Below, piece by piece: positions 17,514-26,086 of a DNA stretch of 39,187 nt. This DNA is from Deltaproteobacteria bacterium. GTDB lineage: Bacteria; Desulfobacterota; Desulfobulbia; Desulfobulbales; JAGXFP01. The notes beneath the pieces are model-generated. The model saw only the letters and a program-made list of their open reading frames with translations, made no database searches and was not told the origin of the DNA. The stretch covers positions 1 through 39,187 of the forward strand of contig JAGVGT010000070.1 of assembly GCA_020056965.1 (NCBI GenBank). The letters are read 5' to 3'. Made by a program: the position numbers and the translations under genes. Position 1 is the stretch's first letter. The number at the start of each line of letters is the position of its first letter.

Positions 17514-18596
17514 TTAGCTGTCCTGCCGCTTCAGCATCAACAAGCCCAGCCCGCCGGCCAGCACGTGCAGAGACCAGGAGAGCAGCAGCGGCTCGAAATG
17601 ATAGACCCGGATCAGCGACTGGGCGGCGCTCCACCAGCCCCAGGCGGTGAAGGCCAGGATGCAGCTGACCGGGATGGCGATGCTCAGGTCGCGCCGCCAG
17701 CGCTGGTTGATGAGGATCAGAATCGGCAGCCCCAAAAGAACCAGGGGGATGCCCAGGAAGATATAGGAAAGCCTTTGGTGCAGCCTGGCCCGGGCCGGAG
17801 CACTGGTTTCGATCGTACCTTGCCTGGCGCTGCGCAGGTTTTCGGAAAGGGGGAGTTCCTCGACCCGGTAAGCAGGGATGAAGAACTCAGCGGGGCTGTC
17901 GGGCAAGGCTACCCGGCTGGTCAGGAAATGCTCAACCCGGTAACCGCCGTCCGGCTTCCTGGTCTTGCTGCGGCCCTTTTCCAGGGTCCAGACCCCTTCA
18001 CTCCAGGTGGCCCGGGCGGCGATGAGCTGTTCATCCAGGGTATAGTCCGGACCCCAGGCCGTGTAATTGAAGTCGGAGAACTGTTTGGTGGCTTCGCCGG
18101 GATGCTTGAAGGTGTATATGCCTTTCTTGCCCTTGTAAAAGACCTGGCCTTGGCGGACGATGCCCTGGGACTTGGTCTTCTTGACCTCCTCATACCAGAT
18201 CCGGTTGGCGGCGCCCAGGGTGTTGGGCAACAGCCATTCGTTGGCGGCCAGGTTCAGCAAGGTAAAGATCAGGGTGGCGGCGAGGATGGGGTTGATGATC
18301 CGCCGCAGGCTTAAACCGCCGGCCTTCAAGGCCAGGAGTTCGCGGTGCTGGTTTAAGACCCCCAGGGTGATTACCGCCGCCAAGAGCAGGCAAACCGGCA
18401 TCAGCTGGACGATAATCAAGGGAATCTTCAGGAGCAGGTAATGCAGGGCCAGGCCGGCGCTTTGCCCCGCCTCGACAAAGTTATCGACCTTCTCAAAAAA
18501 ATCCACCAGCAGGTAGAGGGCGATCAGTGAGCCGCCGACCAGGAGCAGGTTTTTGGTAAACTGGCTGTACAGATAACGGTCGAGCAGCGTAATCAT
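17514..18596 (-). CDS. lptG: LPS export permease LptG
   Basis: The 360-residue inner-membrane protein belongs to the YjgP/YjgQ (LptF/LptG) family. With LptF and the LptB ATPase it extracts LPS from the inner membrane. N-terminal helices start at LLLVGGSLIALYLLVDFFE and LPLIIVQLMPVCLLLAAVI-like segments (about residues 15-115). A periplasmic beta-jellyroll occupies about 130-265. Three C-terminal helices follow (LSYIFLGIPLVLLGLPILIL onward). The motif LNQHRELLALKAGG is the conserved cytoplasmic coupling-helix region. ATG at 18596 overlaps the lptF stop (ATGA), which settles the start. Gene order lptF-lptG is the usual one. Confidence 0.93.
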   Translation of the reverse strand: MITLLDRYLYSQFTKNLLLVGGSLIALYLLVDFFEKVDNFVEAGQSAGLALHYLLLKIPLIIVQLMPVCLLLAAVITLGVLNQHRELLALKAGGLSLRRIINPILAATLIFTLLNLAANEWLLPNTLGAANRIWYEEVKKTKSQGIVRQGQVFYKGKKGIYTFKHPGEATKQFSDFNYTAWGPDYTLDEQLIAARATWSEGVWTLEKGRSKTRKPDGGYRVEHFLTSRVALPDSPAEFFIPAYRVEELPLSENLRSARQGTIETSAPARARLHQRLSYIFLGIPLVLLGLPILILINQRWRRDLSIAIPVSCILAFTAWGWWSAAQSLIRVYHFEPLLLSWSLHVLAGGLGLLMLKRQDS

Positions 18597-19813
18597 CGTG
18601 TGTTTCTCCGGCGGCCCAATTTTTTCAAACCGGCGGTCCATTCCAGCAGGTGCTCAAGGAAGGGCACCGAGTTTTCCCGGGCCGAAGATCGCAAAGCCAC
18701 CAGGGTAAGCAGCGCGAGAATTAGGTTCGGAGCCCACATCAACATGCCGATCGGCAGTCCCGAAGTTTCGGTGAGGGACTGGGCCAGGGAGAACAGCAGG
18801 TAATACAGCACGAAGAAAAAGAGTCCCATGGGCAGACCGGGGTTGCTCCGCCCCGGGCGGCTTTGGAGCGAGAGGGGCAGGGCCAGAATGGTCAAGATCA
18901 GGCAACCCACCGGCAGGGCCAGGCGACTGTGATACTCACTGACCAGATTGGTGCTCTGGGCCAGGAAAAAATTGCGCAGGTGCGGATCCTTCTGGGCCTG
19001 CTGGCGCAATTCTTCGGCCCGGATCAGGAGTTGGGCCGGGTCCAGGTCCTTTTTCCCGATGTTCTTGGGGTTGAAGCTGGGATCAAGACCGGTGGCTCCT
19101 GAATTAATCGGCAGTTGCAGGCGGTAGTCGCCGAAGGCGATGGTCTGGCTGATTTCATCCCGGTCCCGGTGGATGGAGCCCTCCCGCAAGGCCAGGGTGA
19201 TCACCATGCCATCGGCATCGGCGGTCAGGCTGCCCTTGGTGGCCAGGATGGTCAGGGGGTTGGCGGGGTCGCGTCGGTCGGAGATGTATACCCCTTGCCA
19301 CTCCTTGCTGGTGGGATCGACCTGGTCGATGTAGATCACCACCTTGTCAAGGCTGTCGCTGAACTCCTGGCTGCGCAACCCCTGGTCGATCTTTTCCCTG
19401 GCCAGCTGATAGAAGGTCTTCTTCAGGGCCACGTTGCCGCGCGGGATCAGGACGCTGGTGGTAAGGGCCGTCAAGCCGGCGGTGAACAGGGCCACCATGA
19501 GCACCGGCGCCAGCATCTTCCATGGGCCGCAGCCGGCGGACTTTAAGGCGAGGATCTCGTTGTCGCCGGAAAGGCGGGTGAAGGCGATGATCACCGCAAC
19601 CGTGCTGGCCATGGGAAGGGAAAACTGCATGAGGCTGGGCAGGAGATAGAGGCTGATTCTGGCAAAGTCCCCAAAGCCGATGCCGAAGCCGAAGATCACG
19701 TCCAGGAGCGAAGAAAGCTTGCCCAGGAAGAGAATGGCGTTGATGATGATCAACCCGGCGAAAAAGGGGCCGAGGATCTCGCTGATCAGGTATGAGTAGA
19801 GCAACAATGGCAT
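18593..19813 (-). CDS. lptF: LPS export permease LptF
   Basis: The 406-residue protein has the same architecture as its downstream partner LptG. Helices near the N-terminus begin MPLLLYSYLISEILGPFFAG. A coupling-helix region (LSGDNEILALKSAGCGPWKM) follows. A periplasmic domain spans about 130-280, and C-terminal helices (LALPVGCLILTILALPLSLQ and GLFFFVLYYLLFSLAQSL) close the protein. The ATG at 19813 is used; the open frame extends to 19879 but those residues are polar and uncharacteristic. The upstream neighbour is a decayed crcB. The presence of lptFG shows an LPS-bearing, Gram-negative envelope. Confidence 0.93.
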   Translation of the reverse strand: MPLLLYSYLISEILGPFFAGLIIINAILFLGKLSSLLDVIFGFGIGFGDFARISLYLLPSLMQFSLPMASTVAVIIAFTRLSGDNEILALKSAGCGPWKMLAPVLMVALFTAGLTALTTSVLIPRGNVALKKTFYQLAREKIDQGLRSQEFSDSLDKVVIYIDQVDPTSKEWQGVYISDRRDPANPLTILATKGSLTADADGMVITLALREGSIHRDRDEISQTIAFGDYRLQLPINSGATGLDPSFNPKNIGKKDLDPAQLLIRAEELRQQAQKDPHLRNFFLAQSTNLVSEYHSRLALPVGCLILTILALPLSLQSRPGRSNPGLPMGLFFFVLYYLLFSLAQSLTETSGLPIGMLMWAPNLILALLTLVALRSSARENSVPFLEHLLEWTAGLKKLGRRRNTR

Positions 19814-19833
19814 CAGGCGGTTGTCCCTCGCAC

Positions 19834-20160
19834 TCAGGCGGCCAGCCGGTGGTGCTGGGTGACGCAGATGGTTGGCCATTCACCGGCCTTGAAAAGCTGG
19901 GGGAGGGGCAGGGTGAAGGTGGAAAAGGTTGTCATGCCGCCCACTAATCCGGTAAAGATGAACAATCGCGATTCGCTGGTCAGCCGGGAGTCGGCCAGAA
20001 AACCCCGGAGCCGAGCGCTGGCAAAGGGAGCCAGCCGGTTGGCGGTATGGGTGCAGGCGGACAAGTTGGCGCTGGCGACCATCAAGGTGGCCAGGAACTG
20101 GAGATAACGGCTCAGCGATCTCACGGCGGCGCCGATCATGACGGCCAGAATTTTAAGCAT
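19834..20160 (-). pseudogene. crcB: Decayed CrcB/FluC fluoride channel
   Basis: The 108-codon frame keeps the FluC core signature TGLVGGMTTFSTFTL followed by LFKAGEW, and the N-terminal MLKILAVMIGAAVRSLSRYL resembles the first channel helix with its Gly/Arg. The stretch between (TLMVASANLSACTHTANRLA) replaces the conserved GTLxVNxxGxFxxG segment, including the pore Asn. The fourth transmembrane helix is missing: the frame ends soon after the KAGEW motif. FluC proteins need about 120-130 residues and four helices. I therefore read it as a frameshifted and 3'-truncated remnant. A divergent but functional short form is unlikely. Confidence 0.65.
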
Positions 20161-20434
20161 CTTCTCTTCCGGATTTTAGTTGTGGGCAATTGTGGGCAGG
20201 GTGGCCCGCGGCGGCCTGTAAACTTACTATCTCTGGCCCATTAATTCAAAAGGAATCTCGGATGCGTCTCTTGCCTGAGTCCCAGAAACAGCTCCCCAGC
20301 CCTTTCCCGGCTGGGGTTGTGGGGAGGGTGGGATTGCCTGCCGCCGATCTCAGTCCAACCCGCCCCGGCCAGAGGGGAGGGGAACATTTCGACCTCTGCA
20401 AGCGGCCCGGCAGGTTGCACAGGGCAGGTAAGTC

Positions 20435-21976
20435 ATGGAAGCGCTGGTAAGTTTTCTGCAGATCAAGGCGGTGGTGCCAGGCCTCGGTGACAACGTTGCC
20501 GATCTGGACCGGTTGCGGCGGGCGGCGGCCGAGCAGCTGAACGGCGTGGAGCCCCGGGTGGCCTACCCGCGGCTGGCTGGATTGGCTGAGGCCTTCCGGG
20601 CTGCCGGCTTCGCCGGGACGGCGGTGGTCAACCAGCCGCCGGAAGGACCCGAGCTGGTCGATTTCCTGGCCGGTTCGGCGGCGGGCCCGCTGGCCGTGGC
20701 CCTGGATCTCGGCACCACCCACCTGGAGGCGACCTTGCTGGATCTGGCTACCAGTGCCAAGCTGGCCACCGGCCACCGGGAGAACAGCCAGATCCGCTTC
20801 GGCGCCGATATCCTCAGCCGCATCCATCATGCCGCCACGCCGGGCGGGCTCGCCGCCCTGCACGGTGCTATTATTGGTGACATCAACGAACTGATCCGCC
20901 AATTGGCCGGGGCGGCTGGGGTTCCCGTTGCCGTCATCCGGGCCTTAAGCGTGGCGGGCAATACCGCCATGACCCACTTTTTTCTTAATCTTAATCCCCA
21001 CCATCTGATCCGCGAGCCGTACATCCCCATGGTCAATGTGGTCGATCCCCCGGCGGCCGGCGACTTGAAGCTGGACATCCATCCGGCCGCCCCGGTCTGG
21101 GTGCTGCCCAGCGTCGGCAGTTATTTTGGCGGCGACCTGCTGGCCGGAATCCTGGCCATTGGCCTGGACCGCAGTGAGGCGGTGGCGATGCTGATCGATG
21201 TCGGCACCAACGCCGAGGTGATCATCGGCAACCGCGACTGGCTGATGGCCTGTGCCGGCGCGGCCGGTCCGGCCTTGGAGGGCGGGGTGGCCAGGATGGG
21301 CATGCGGGCGGGGCCAGGGGCCATCGACCACGTCGAGTTTGACCAAGCTTCCGGCGCTCTCAGCTACACCACCATCGACGGCGCCAAACCGCGGGGGTTG
21401 TGCGGTTCGGGGATCATCGATCTTGCGGCCGGCCTTTATCTGGCCAGGTTTATCGATCTCAAGGGCAAGTTCCGCCCTGAAGCCGCCGGCTCCCGTCTGG
21501 TGGAAACTCCCGATGGCCCGGCCTTCGTGGTCGTCCCGGCCGCAGACTCGGCCGATGGTCGGCCGGTGCTCATGGCCCAGATCGACCTCGACGCGGTGAT
21601 GCGCTCCAAGGCGGCCATGTACTCGATCCTTACCACCCTGGTCAACCAGGTGGGGGTAAAGTTCGAGGAGTTGGCCCATATCTATGTGGCCGGGGCCTTC
21701 GGCAAGCACATCGCCCCCCGCCAGGCCATCACCCTGGGGATGCTGCCCGATCTGCCGCTGGCCACCTATCAGCCGGTGGGCAACAGTTCCCTGGCCGGGG
21801 CCGAATTGGTCCTGCGCGATGCCGGCGCCCGGCGGGCCTGCCGCGAGCTGGTCCGCAAAATCACCTATCTGGAATTGAACGTCAACCAGGAGTTCATGCT
21901 CCGCTTCTCCGGTTCCCGTTTCATCCCCCACACCGAGCATCGCCTCTTTCCCTCGGTCCCCTTCTTTAAGGATTGA
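20435..21976 (+). CDS. RACo-like ASKHA ATPase (DUF4445) lacking the N-terminal ferredoxin domain
   Basis: The 513-residue protein matches the reductive activators of corrinoid enzymes. After a linker region (1-80) comes GPLAVALDLGTTHLEATLLD (phosphate-1 loop), NSQIRFGADILSRI, then LSVAGNTAMTHFFL, MLIDVGTNAEVIIGN (phosphate-2 loop), GPALEGGVARMGMRAGPGAI, GLCGSGIIDLAAGL and HIYVAGAFGKHI. These proteins use ATP to re-reduce inactive Co(II) corrinoid proteins. Normal members begin with a [2Fe-2S] ferredoxin domain of about 90 residues, or end with [4Fe-4S] motifs (RamA type). Neither is present, and an in-frame TAA lies two codons before the ATG, so the domain is not hidden upstream. Electron supply would have to come from another protein. 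Confidence 0.85.
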   Translation: MEALVSFLQIKAVVPGLGDNVADLDRLRRAAAEQLNGVEPRVAYPRLAGLAEAFRAAGFAGTAVVNQPPEGPELVDFLAGSAAGPLAVALDLGTTHLEATLLDLATSAKLATGHRENSQIRFGADILSRIHHAATPGGLAALHGAIIGDINELIRQLAGAAGVPVAVIRALSVAGNTAMTHFFLNLNPHHLIREPYIPMVNVVDPPAAGDLKLDIHPAAPVWVLPSVGSYFGGDLLAGILAIGLDRSEAVAMLIDVGTNAEVIIGNRDWLMACAGAAGPALEGGVARMGMRAGPGAIDHVEFDQASGALSYTTIDGAKPRGLCGSGIIDLAAGLYLARFIDLKGKFRPEAAGSRLVETPDGPAFVVVPAADSADGRPVLMAQIDLDAVMRSKAAMYSILTTLVNQVGVKFEELAHIYVAGAFGKHIAPRQAITLGMLPDLPLATYQPVGNSSLAGAELVLRDAGARRACRELVRKITYLELNVNQEFMLRFSGSRFIPHTEHRLFPSVPFFKD

Positions 21977-21994
21977 TGAACTGAAAGTAATTTT

Positions 21995-22103
21995 TCAACG
22001 CAACGGCGCAGGTAAGCGAACGCCGTGAGACTCCGTCGGCGCAAAGTTTTAAGCCTGTTATTTCAGGATGTTATCCTTGTGCCTTAGCGCCTTGGCGTTA
22101 TGG
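21995..22103. repeat. Degenerate inverted repeat pair (AACGC.AAGGCGC type)
   Basis: AACGCAACGGCGCAGGTAAG near 21999 is loosely matched in inverse by the sequence CCTTAGCGCCTTGGCGTT near 22082-22099. The similarity is imperfect, and it reads like an old dispersed repeat into whose right-hand flank the MITE-like element at 22115 inserted. Confidence 0.4.
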
Positions 22104-22104
22104 C

Positions 22105-22320
22105 ATTTAGTTTTCTGATTACCACTGAACTTCAGCCGGTATGCCGGACCCACCTGCCGTCTGGCCGATAATGTGTACCCTTCACCAATTGGACATTAGT
22201 CTTAAAGTCATTCCGGCGCAGGCCGGAATCCAGGGAAAGTTACCAATCTCTCTGGACTCCGGCTGCGCCGGAATGACGGAAAAAACCGGCTGAAGATTAG
22301 TGGTAATCAGATTTAGTTTT
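22105..22320. mobile_element. MITE-like element with 25-bp terminal inverted repeats and 10-bp target duplication
   Basis: The element proper is 22115-22310 (196 bp). Its left end CTGATTACCACTGAACTTCA continues to GCCGG, and the right end reads as the inverse with 23 of 25 bases matching (mismatches at positions 13 and 15). ATTTAGTTTT occurs immediately outside both ends (22105-22114 and 22311-22320) as a perfect direct repeat, the signature of a transposition target duplication. No coding capacity is present. A second palindrome is nested within it. Confidence 0.8.
22207..22277. repeat. Nested GTCATTCCGGCG palindrome inside the MITE-like element
   Basis: The left block GTCATTCCGGCGCAGGCCGG (22207-22226) continues to AATCCAG. 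The right block CTGGACTCCGGCTGCGCCGG continues to AATGAC (ending 22277). They are inverted copies of a widespread dispersed unit of the CATTCC..GGAAT type, separated by about 18 bases. Confidence 0.8.
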
Positions 22321-22473
22321 GTGCGAGTTCATCAAGATTAGTGAGTTGAGCTTTCCGCTCCCAGCCGGGAATGTTGCACCGGAGGTGGCGATTGTGGTAG
22401 ATTCGCTTCTTTCGCTTCGGGGTTGTTTCGATTCCGTTTCCGGACCCGCGCGAAAAAATTCCGGGGGGAATGT

Positions 22474-23508
22474 TTGAAAAACAACGGTTGTCAAGCGGAC
22501 CGCAAGGCCGGAACTCTTCCCAAGCGTACCGCCAAGGAGCGGCTGGGCGAGTTTCTGAAGGTGTTCAGCAAGGACGATGATGTCCTGGTGGTGATCAACG
22601 CCGATCCCGATTCCCTGGCCAGCGCCCTGGCGGTTAAGCGGCTGCTGCGCTACCGGGTCAAGAATGTTACCATCGCCTACCCCAACGAGATCCGCCGGCT
22701 CAGCAATCTGGCCATGCTCAATCTGCTGAAGATTCCGGCCGAGCGGTTGCAGAACGTCAAGCCGGCCGATTATTCCAAGAAGATCATTCTCGACTCCCAG
22801 CCCTGCCACCTGCCGGCCTTCGATAACATTGCCTTTGATGCGGTCATTGATCATCATCCCCCCACCAAGGGCTGGTGTGCCACGTTCGTCGATATCCGAC
22901 GTGATTACGGGGCCACCGCCTCGATGCTGGTCGAGTACCTGCGGGCCGCCGAGATCAAGCCGCCGGTGGTGCTGGCCACCGCCCTCTTCTATGCGATTAA
23001 GGTCGATACCCACAACTTCGAGAAGAAGTCGGTGCCGGCCGATGTCATCTCCTTTCGCTACCTCTATAATCTGGTCAACCACAACCTGGTCCGCAAAATT
23101 GAGCTTTCAGAACTGCGCAAGTCTGAGCTAAGCTATTTCACGCTGGCCCTGAACGATTACCGGATTGACAAGAAACGGCTCTATCTCCACCTGGGCAAGG
23201 TCCGCAGCCCCGACATCATGGTGATGATCGCCGACTTCTTCAACCGGGTCAACGAGGTTTCCTGGGTCCTGGTCTCCGGCATCCACAACGATCGGCTGGT
23301 AGTGATCTTCCGCTGCGACGGCTACAAGAAGAATGCCGGCACCCTGGCCGCCAATATCTTCGCCAAGCTGGGGGTGGCCGGTGGCCACCGCGAGGCGGCC
23401 CGGGCCGAGGTGCCCCTGAAAAAGCTGGTCAACGACGGCCAGGGTTTCACCACCCAGACCCTGAAGCGCTTGGCCACCAAACATTTGACCCAAATGGACG
23501 CGGTATGA
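22474..23508 (+). CDS. DHH-family phosphoesterase
   Basis: The roughly 344-residue protein carries the DHH signature set: VVINADPDSLASALAVKRLL (motif I, DxDS), LDSQP (motif II), AVIDHHPPTKGW (motif III, DHH) and a DHHA1-type C-terminal domain with GVAGGHREAARAEVP (GGH). Such enzymes hydrolyse nanoRNA, pAp or cyclic dinucleotides with Mn2+; the substrate cannot be told from sequence. I use the TTG at 22474 as start because GGGGGG lies shortly before it and the DHH core begins near residue 35; the frame is open to 22423. The stop overlaps the next gene (ATGA), so it is part of the glg-type operon, an uncommon pairing. Confidence 0.88.
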   Translation: MKNNGCQADRKAGTLPKRTAKERLGEFLKVFSKDDDVLVVINADPDSLASALAVKRLLRYRVKNVTIAYPNEIRRLSNLAMLNLLKIPAERLQNVKPADYSKKIILDSQPCHLPAFDNIAFDAVIDHHPPTKGWCATFVDIRRDYGATASMLVEYLRAAEIKPPVVLATALFYAIKVDTHNFEKKSVPADVISFRYLYNLVNHNLVRKIELSELRKSELSYFTLALNDYRIDKKRLYLHLGKVRSPDIMVMIADFFNRVNEVSWVLVSGIHNDRLVVIFRCDGYKKNAGTLAANIFAKLGVAGGHREAARAEVPLKKLVNDGQGFTTQTLKRLATKHLTQMDAV

Positions 23509-24764
23509 AACTCAAACACGGGACCCTGGCGATGATCCTGGCCGGCGGGCGGGTGGATGAACTGAACGTTCTCACCTACTACCGGCCCAAGTCGGCGGTG
23601 CCCTTCGGCGGCATGTACCGGATCATCGATTTCTCCCTTTCCAACCTGATGAACTCCGGCCTGGAGCGGGTCGCCATCCTCAGCCAGTACCGCAACTACT
23701 CCCTGATCAACCATATCGGCAGCGGCTCGGCCTGGGACATGGTGGGCCGCAACCGGGGCATCTCCATCCTCCCCCCTTTTAAGGGCTCGGAGAAATCGAC
23801 CTGGTACCGGGGCTCGGCCGATGCCGTCGCCCAGAACCTCGACTTTGTCCGCTACCATCGCCCCGAGGCGATCCTGCTGCTCTCCGGCGACCATGTCTAC
23901 CACATGGATTACCGGCAGCTCATCGAGTATCACCACGGTCGCGATGCCGACCTGACCATCGCCTTCGTCAAGGTGCCGATGGAGAAGGCCCACCGTTTCG
24001 GGGTGGCGGCCCTGGACGGCGAGGACGGCTCCCTTGGTGGCCGGGTTTTGGCCTATCGGGAAAAGCCGGAAAAACCCGAGTTCAACTGGGCCTCGATGAC
24101 CGTTTTCTGCTTCAAACCCGAGGTGCTTTACGAGGAACTGGGCCGGGAGATCGAGGGCGGGGAGAACTTCGAGTTCGGCCGCGACATCATCCCGCGGATG
24201 GTCGCCGAGGGGCGGCGGGTGTACGGCTTCAAGTTCGGCGATTACTGGGGCTACACCCGCACCGTCGAGGAGTACTGGCAGACCAGCATGGATTTGCTGG
24301 GAGCCAACCCGCCGGTCCGCGTTGAGGAGTGGGGTTTGCGCACCAACCTGGAGCACCGCGATATCCGCGACTATCAGCCCCTGCGGGTCGGCCCCGGGGC
24401 CGAAATCAGCGACAGTCTGGTCTATAACGGCTGCGAGGTGGAGGGCAAAGTCGAGCGCTCCATCCTCTTCCCCGGGGTTAAGGTCGGCCCCGGCGCCACG
24501 GTCAAGGATTCGGTGGTCTTCTTCGATACCAAGATCGGCGCTGAGGTCTGTTTGGACAAGGTAATCTGCGACGTCAACGTGGTCTTCGAACCCGGCTGCC
24601 GGGTGGGCCGCCGCGAGTCCGAGCCGGAGAGCGGCGCCACGGTGGTGGGCTGGAGCAATGTGGTGCCGGCCGGGGCCGACATCGGCGGCGGTTGCACTCT
24701 CTACCCCCACCTGGACCAGAACAAACTGGCCGGAATCACCAACAGCGGTGAGGTGGTCAAATGA
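23505..24764 (+). CDS. ADP-glucose pyrophosphorylase paralogue, probably regulatory (GlgD-like)
   Basis: The 419-residue protein is a homologue of glucose-1-phosphate adenylyltransferase, with a nucleotidyltransferase domain (1-280) and a left-handed beta-helix C-terminus (SLVYNGCEVEGKVERSILFP). Retained motifs are SAVPFGGMYRIIDFSLSNLM, LLSGDHVYHMDY and YREKPEKP. The nucleotide-binding loop is degenerate: the canonical AGGxGxRLxxLxxxRxKPAVP reads AGGRVDELNVLTYYRPKSAV, so the glycine and the catalytic Arg of GxGxRL are lost. By analogy with Firmicutes GlgD and plant large subunits, it is probably a non-catalytic partner for the next gene. It starts with a 4-bp overlap (ATGA) after the DHH gene and ends with another before glgC. 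Confidence 0.85.
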   Translation: MKLKHGTLAMILAGGRVDELNVLTYYRPKSAVPFGGMYRIIDFSLSNLMNSGLERVAILSQYRNYSLINHIGSGSAWDMVGRNRGISILPPFKGSEKSTWYRGSADAVAQNLDFVRYHRPEAILLLSGDHVYHMDYRQLIEYHHGRDADLTIAFVKVPMEKAHRFGVAALDGEDGSLGGRVLAYREKPEKPEFNWASMTVFCFKPEVLYEELGREIEGGENFEFGRDIIPRMVAEGRRVYGFKFGDYWGYTRTVEEYWQTSMDLLGANPPVRVEEWGLRTNLEHRDIRDYQPLRVGPGAEISDSLVYNGCEVEGKVERSILFPGVKVGPGATVKDSVVFFDTKIGAEVCLDKVICDVNVVFEPGCRVGRRESEPESGATVVGWSNVVPAGADIGGGCTLYPHLDQNKLAGITNSGEVVK

Positions 24765-26041
24765 GCGCGCCTTTTTCGACCTTCCGTCCGCCCACCTCCG
24801 CCGTGGTCTTCCTGCTGGCCGGCGGGGTCGGCAGCCGCCTCAACGTTTTGGTCCAGAGCCGGGCCAAGCCGGCGGTGCCCTTCGGCGGCCTCTACCGGAT
24901 CATCGATTTTTCCCTCTCCAATGTGATGAACTCGGGGCTGGAGCAGGTCGGAGTGCTCACCCAGTACAAGCCGCTCTCCCTGATGAACCACCTGGGCAAT
25001 GGTTCGGCCTGGGACATGAGCGGCCGGACCCGCGGGGTCAAGGTGCTGCCGCCCCGCACCGGCTCGCACGATTCGGACTGGTACCAGGGCACCGCCGACG
25101 CCGTTCGCCAGAACCTCGATTTCCTCAAGGGCCACCCCTCCAGTGAGGTGGTGATCCTCTCCGGCGACCACATCTACCAGATGGACCTGGAGCAGATGCT
25201 GGCCTTCCATCGCAGCAAGCAGGCCGACATCACCGTGGCCATGATGGAGGTGGAGATCGACAAAATCCACCAGTTCGGCACCGGCATCACCAATAGTGAC
25301 GACCGGATTGTCGAATGGGAGGAGAAGCCGGAACAGCCCCGGACCAACCTGGCCTCCATGGGCATCTACGTCTTTTCCACCGCCTATCTGCTCTCCACCC
25401 TGGCCCGCAACCGCTTGGAGATCGACTTCGGCATGCACATCATCCCCCGGGCGGTGGAGCAGGACAACGTCTTCGCCTATCGCTTCCATGGCTACTGGCG
25501 CGATGTCGGCACTATTCCCGCCTTCTGGGAAGCCAACATGGACCTGCTCCGCCCCGATTCGGGCATTTCGCCCCAGACCTGGGGGATCCGTTCCAACCCC
25601 GAGGCCGACGGGCTGGTGGCCGACCGCTGCCCGGCCCGCTTCGTCAAGGGCTGCAAGGTCAGCGGTTCGTTGATCTCGGCCGGCTGCCGGATCGAGGGCG
25701 AGGTGATCAACTCGGTGCTCTCGCCGGGGGTGGTGGTGGGGCCGGGCGCGCTGGTTCGCGATTCGGTAATCTTCTCCGACTGCCGGATCGGGGCCGGGGC
25801 AGTGGTCGATCTGGCCATCCTCGACAAACGCGTGACCGTCGGTAACCGGGTCGTGGTCGGCCACGGCGATAATCACCAGGTTCCCAACCATCTCCACCCC
25901 AAGCATCTCTACACCGGCATCACCCTGGTGGGCAAGCGGGCGGTCATCCCAGAGGAAGTGGTGATCGGCCGCAACTGCATCATCAACTCCGACGCCAAGC
26001 TCAGCCCCGGGGCGGTCATCGCCACCGGCGAGACGGTGTGA
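24761..26041 (+). CDS. glgC: Glucose-1-phosphate adenylyltransferase, catalytic-type
   Basis: The 426-residue protein makes ADP-glucose for glycogen synthesis. The intact loop is AGGVGSRLNVLVQSRAKPAV, followed by PFGGLYRIIDFSLSNVMNSG. VILSGDHIYQMDLEQ carries the catalytic Asp and VEWEEKPEQP the glucose-1-phosphate-binding Lys. YWRDVGTIPAFWEANMDLL and the beta-helix domain (VINSVLSPGVVVGPGALVRD) complete the family pattern. It lies directly after its degenerate paralogue with an ATGA overlap, so the two subunits are probably made in equal amounts and assemble together. The operon ends at the terminator downstream. Confidence 0.94.
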   Translation: MSAPFSTFRPPTSAVVFLLAGGVGSRLNVLVQSRAKPAVPFGGLYRIIDFSLSNVMNSGLEQVGVLTQYKPLSLMNHLGNGSAWDMSGRTRGVKVLPPRTGSHDSDWYQGTADAVRQNLDFLKGHPSSEVVILSGDHIYQMDLEQMLAFHRSKQADITVAMMEVEIDKIHQFGTGITNSDDRIVEWEEKPEQPRTNLASMGIYVFSTAYLLSTLARNRLEIDFGMHIIPRAVEQDNVFAYRFHGYWRDVGTIPAFWEANMDLLRPDSGISPQTWGIRSNPEADGLVADRCPARFVKGCKVSGSLISAGCRIEGEVINSVLSPGVVVGPGALVRDSVIFSDCRIGAGAVVDLAILDKRVTVGNRVVVGHGDNHQVPNHLHPKHLYTGITLVGKRAVIPEEVVIGRNCIINSDAKLSPGAVIATGETV

Positions 26042-26086
26042 GGTTCAGGTTCCTGGGCTAATTCCCAGAGCTTCTCTTCTGAAATC

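Noticed and set aside
20262..20434. Possible hidden ferredoxin domain upstream of the RACo-like gene
   Set aside because: No frame there shows the four-Cys [2Fe-2S] pattern, and an in-frame stop separates it from the gene.
20246..20902. Long minus-strand frame opposite the RACo-like gene
   Set aside because: It is a GC-rich shadow of the real plus-strand gene and has no family features or ribosome site.
23322..25906. Very long minus-strand frames opposite the glg genes
   Set aside because: They are antisense to two well-supported nucleotidyltransferases and have Gly/Asp/His-rich composition without motifs.
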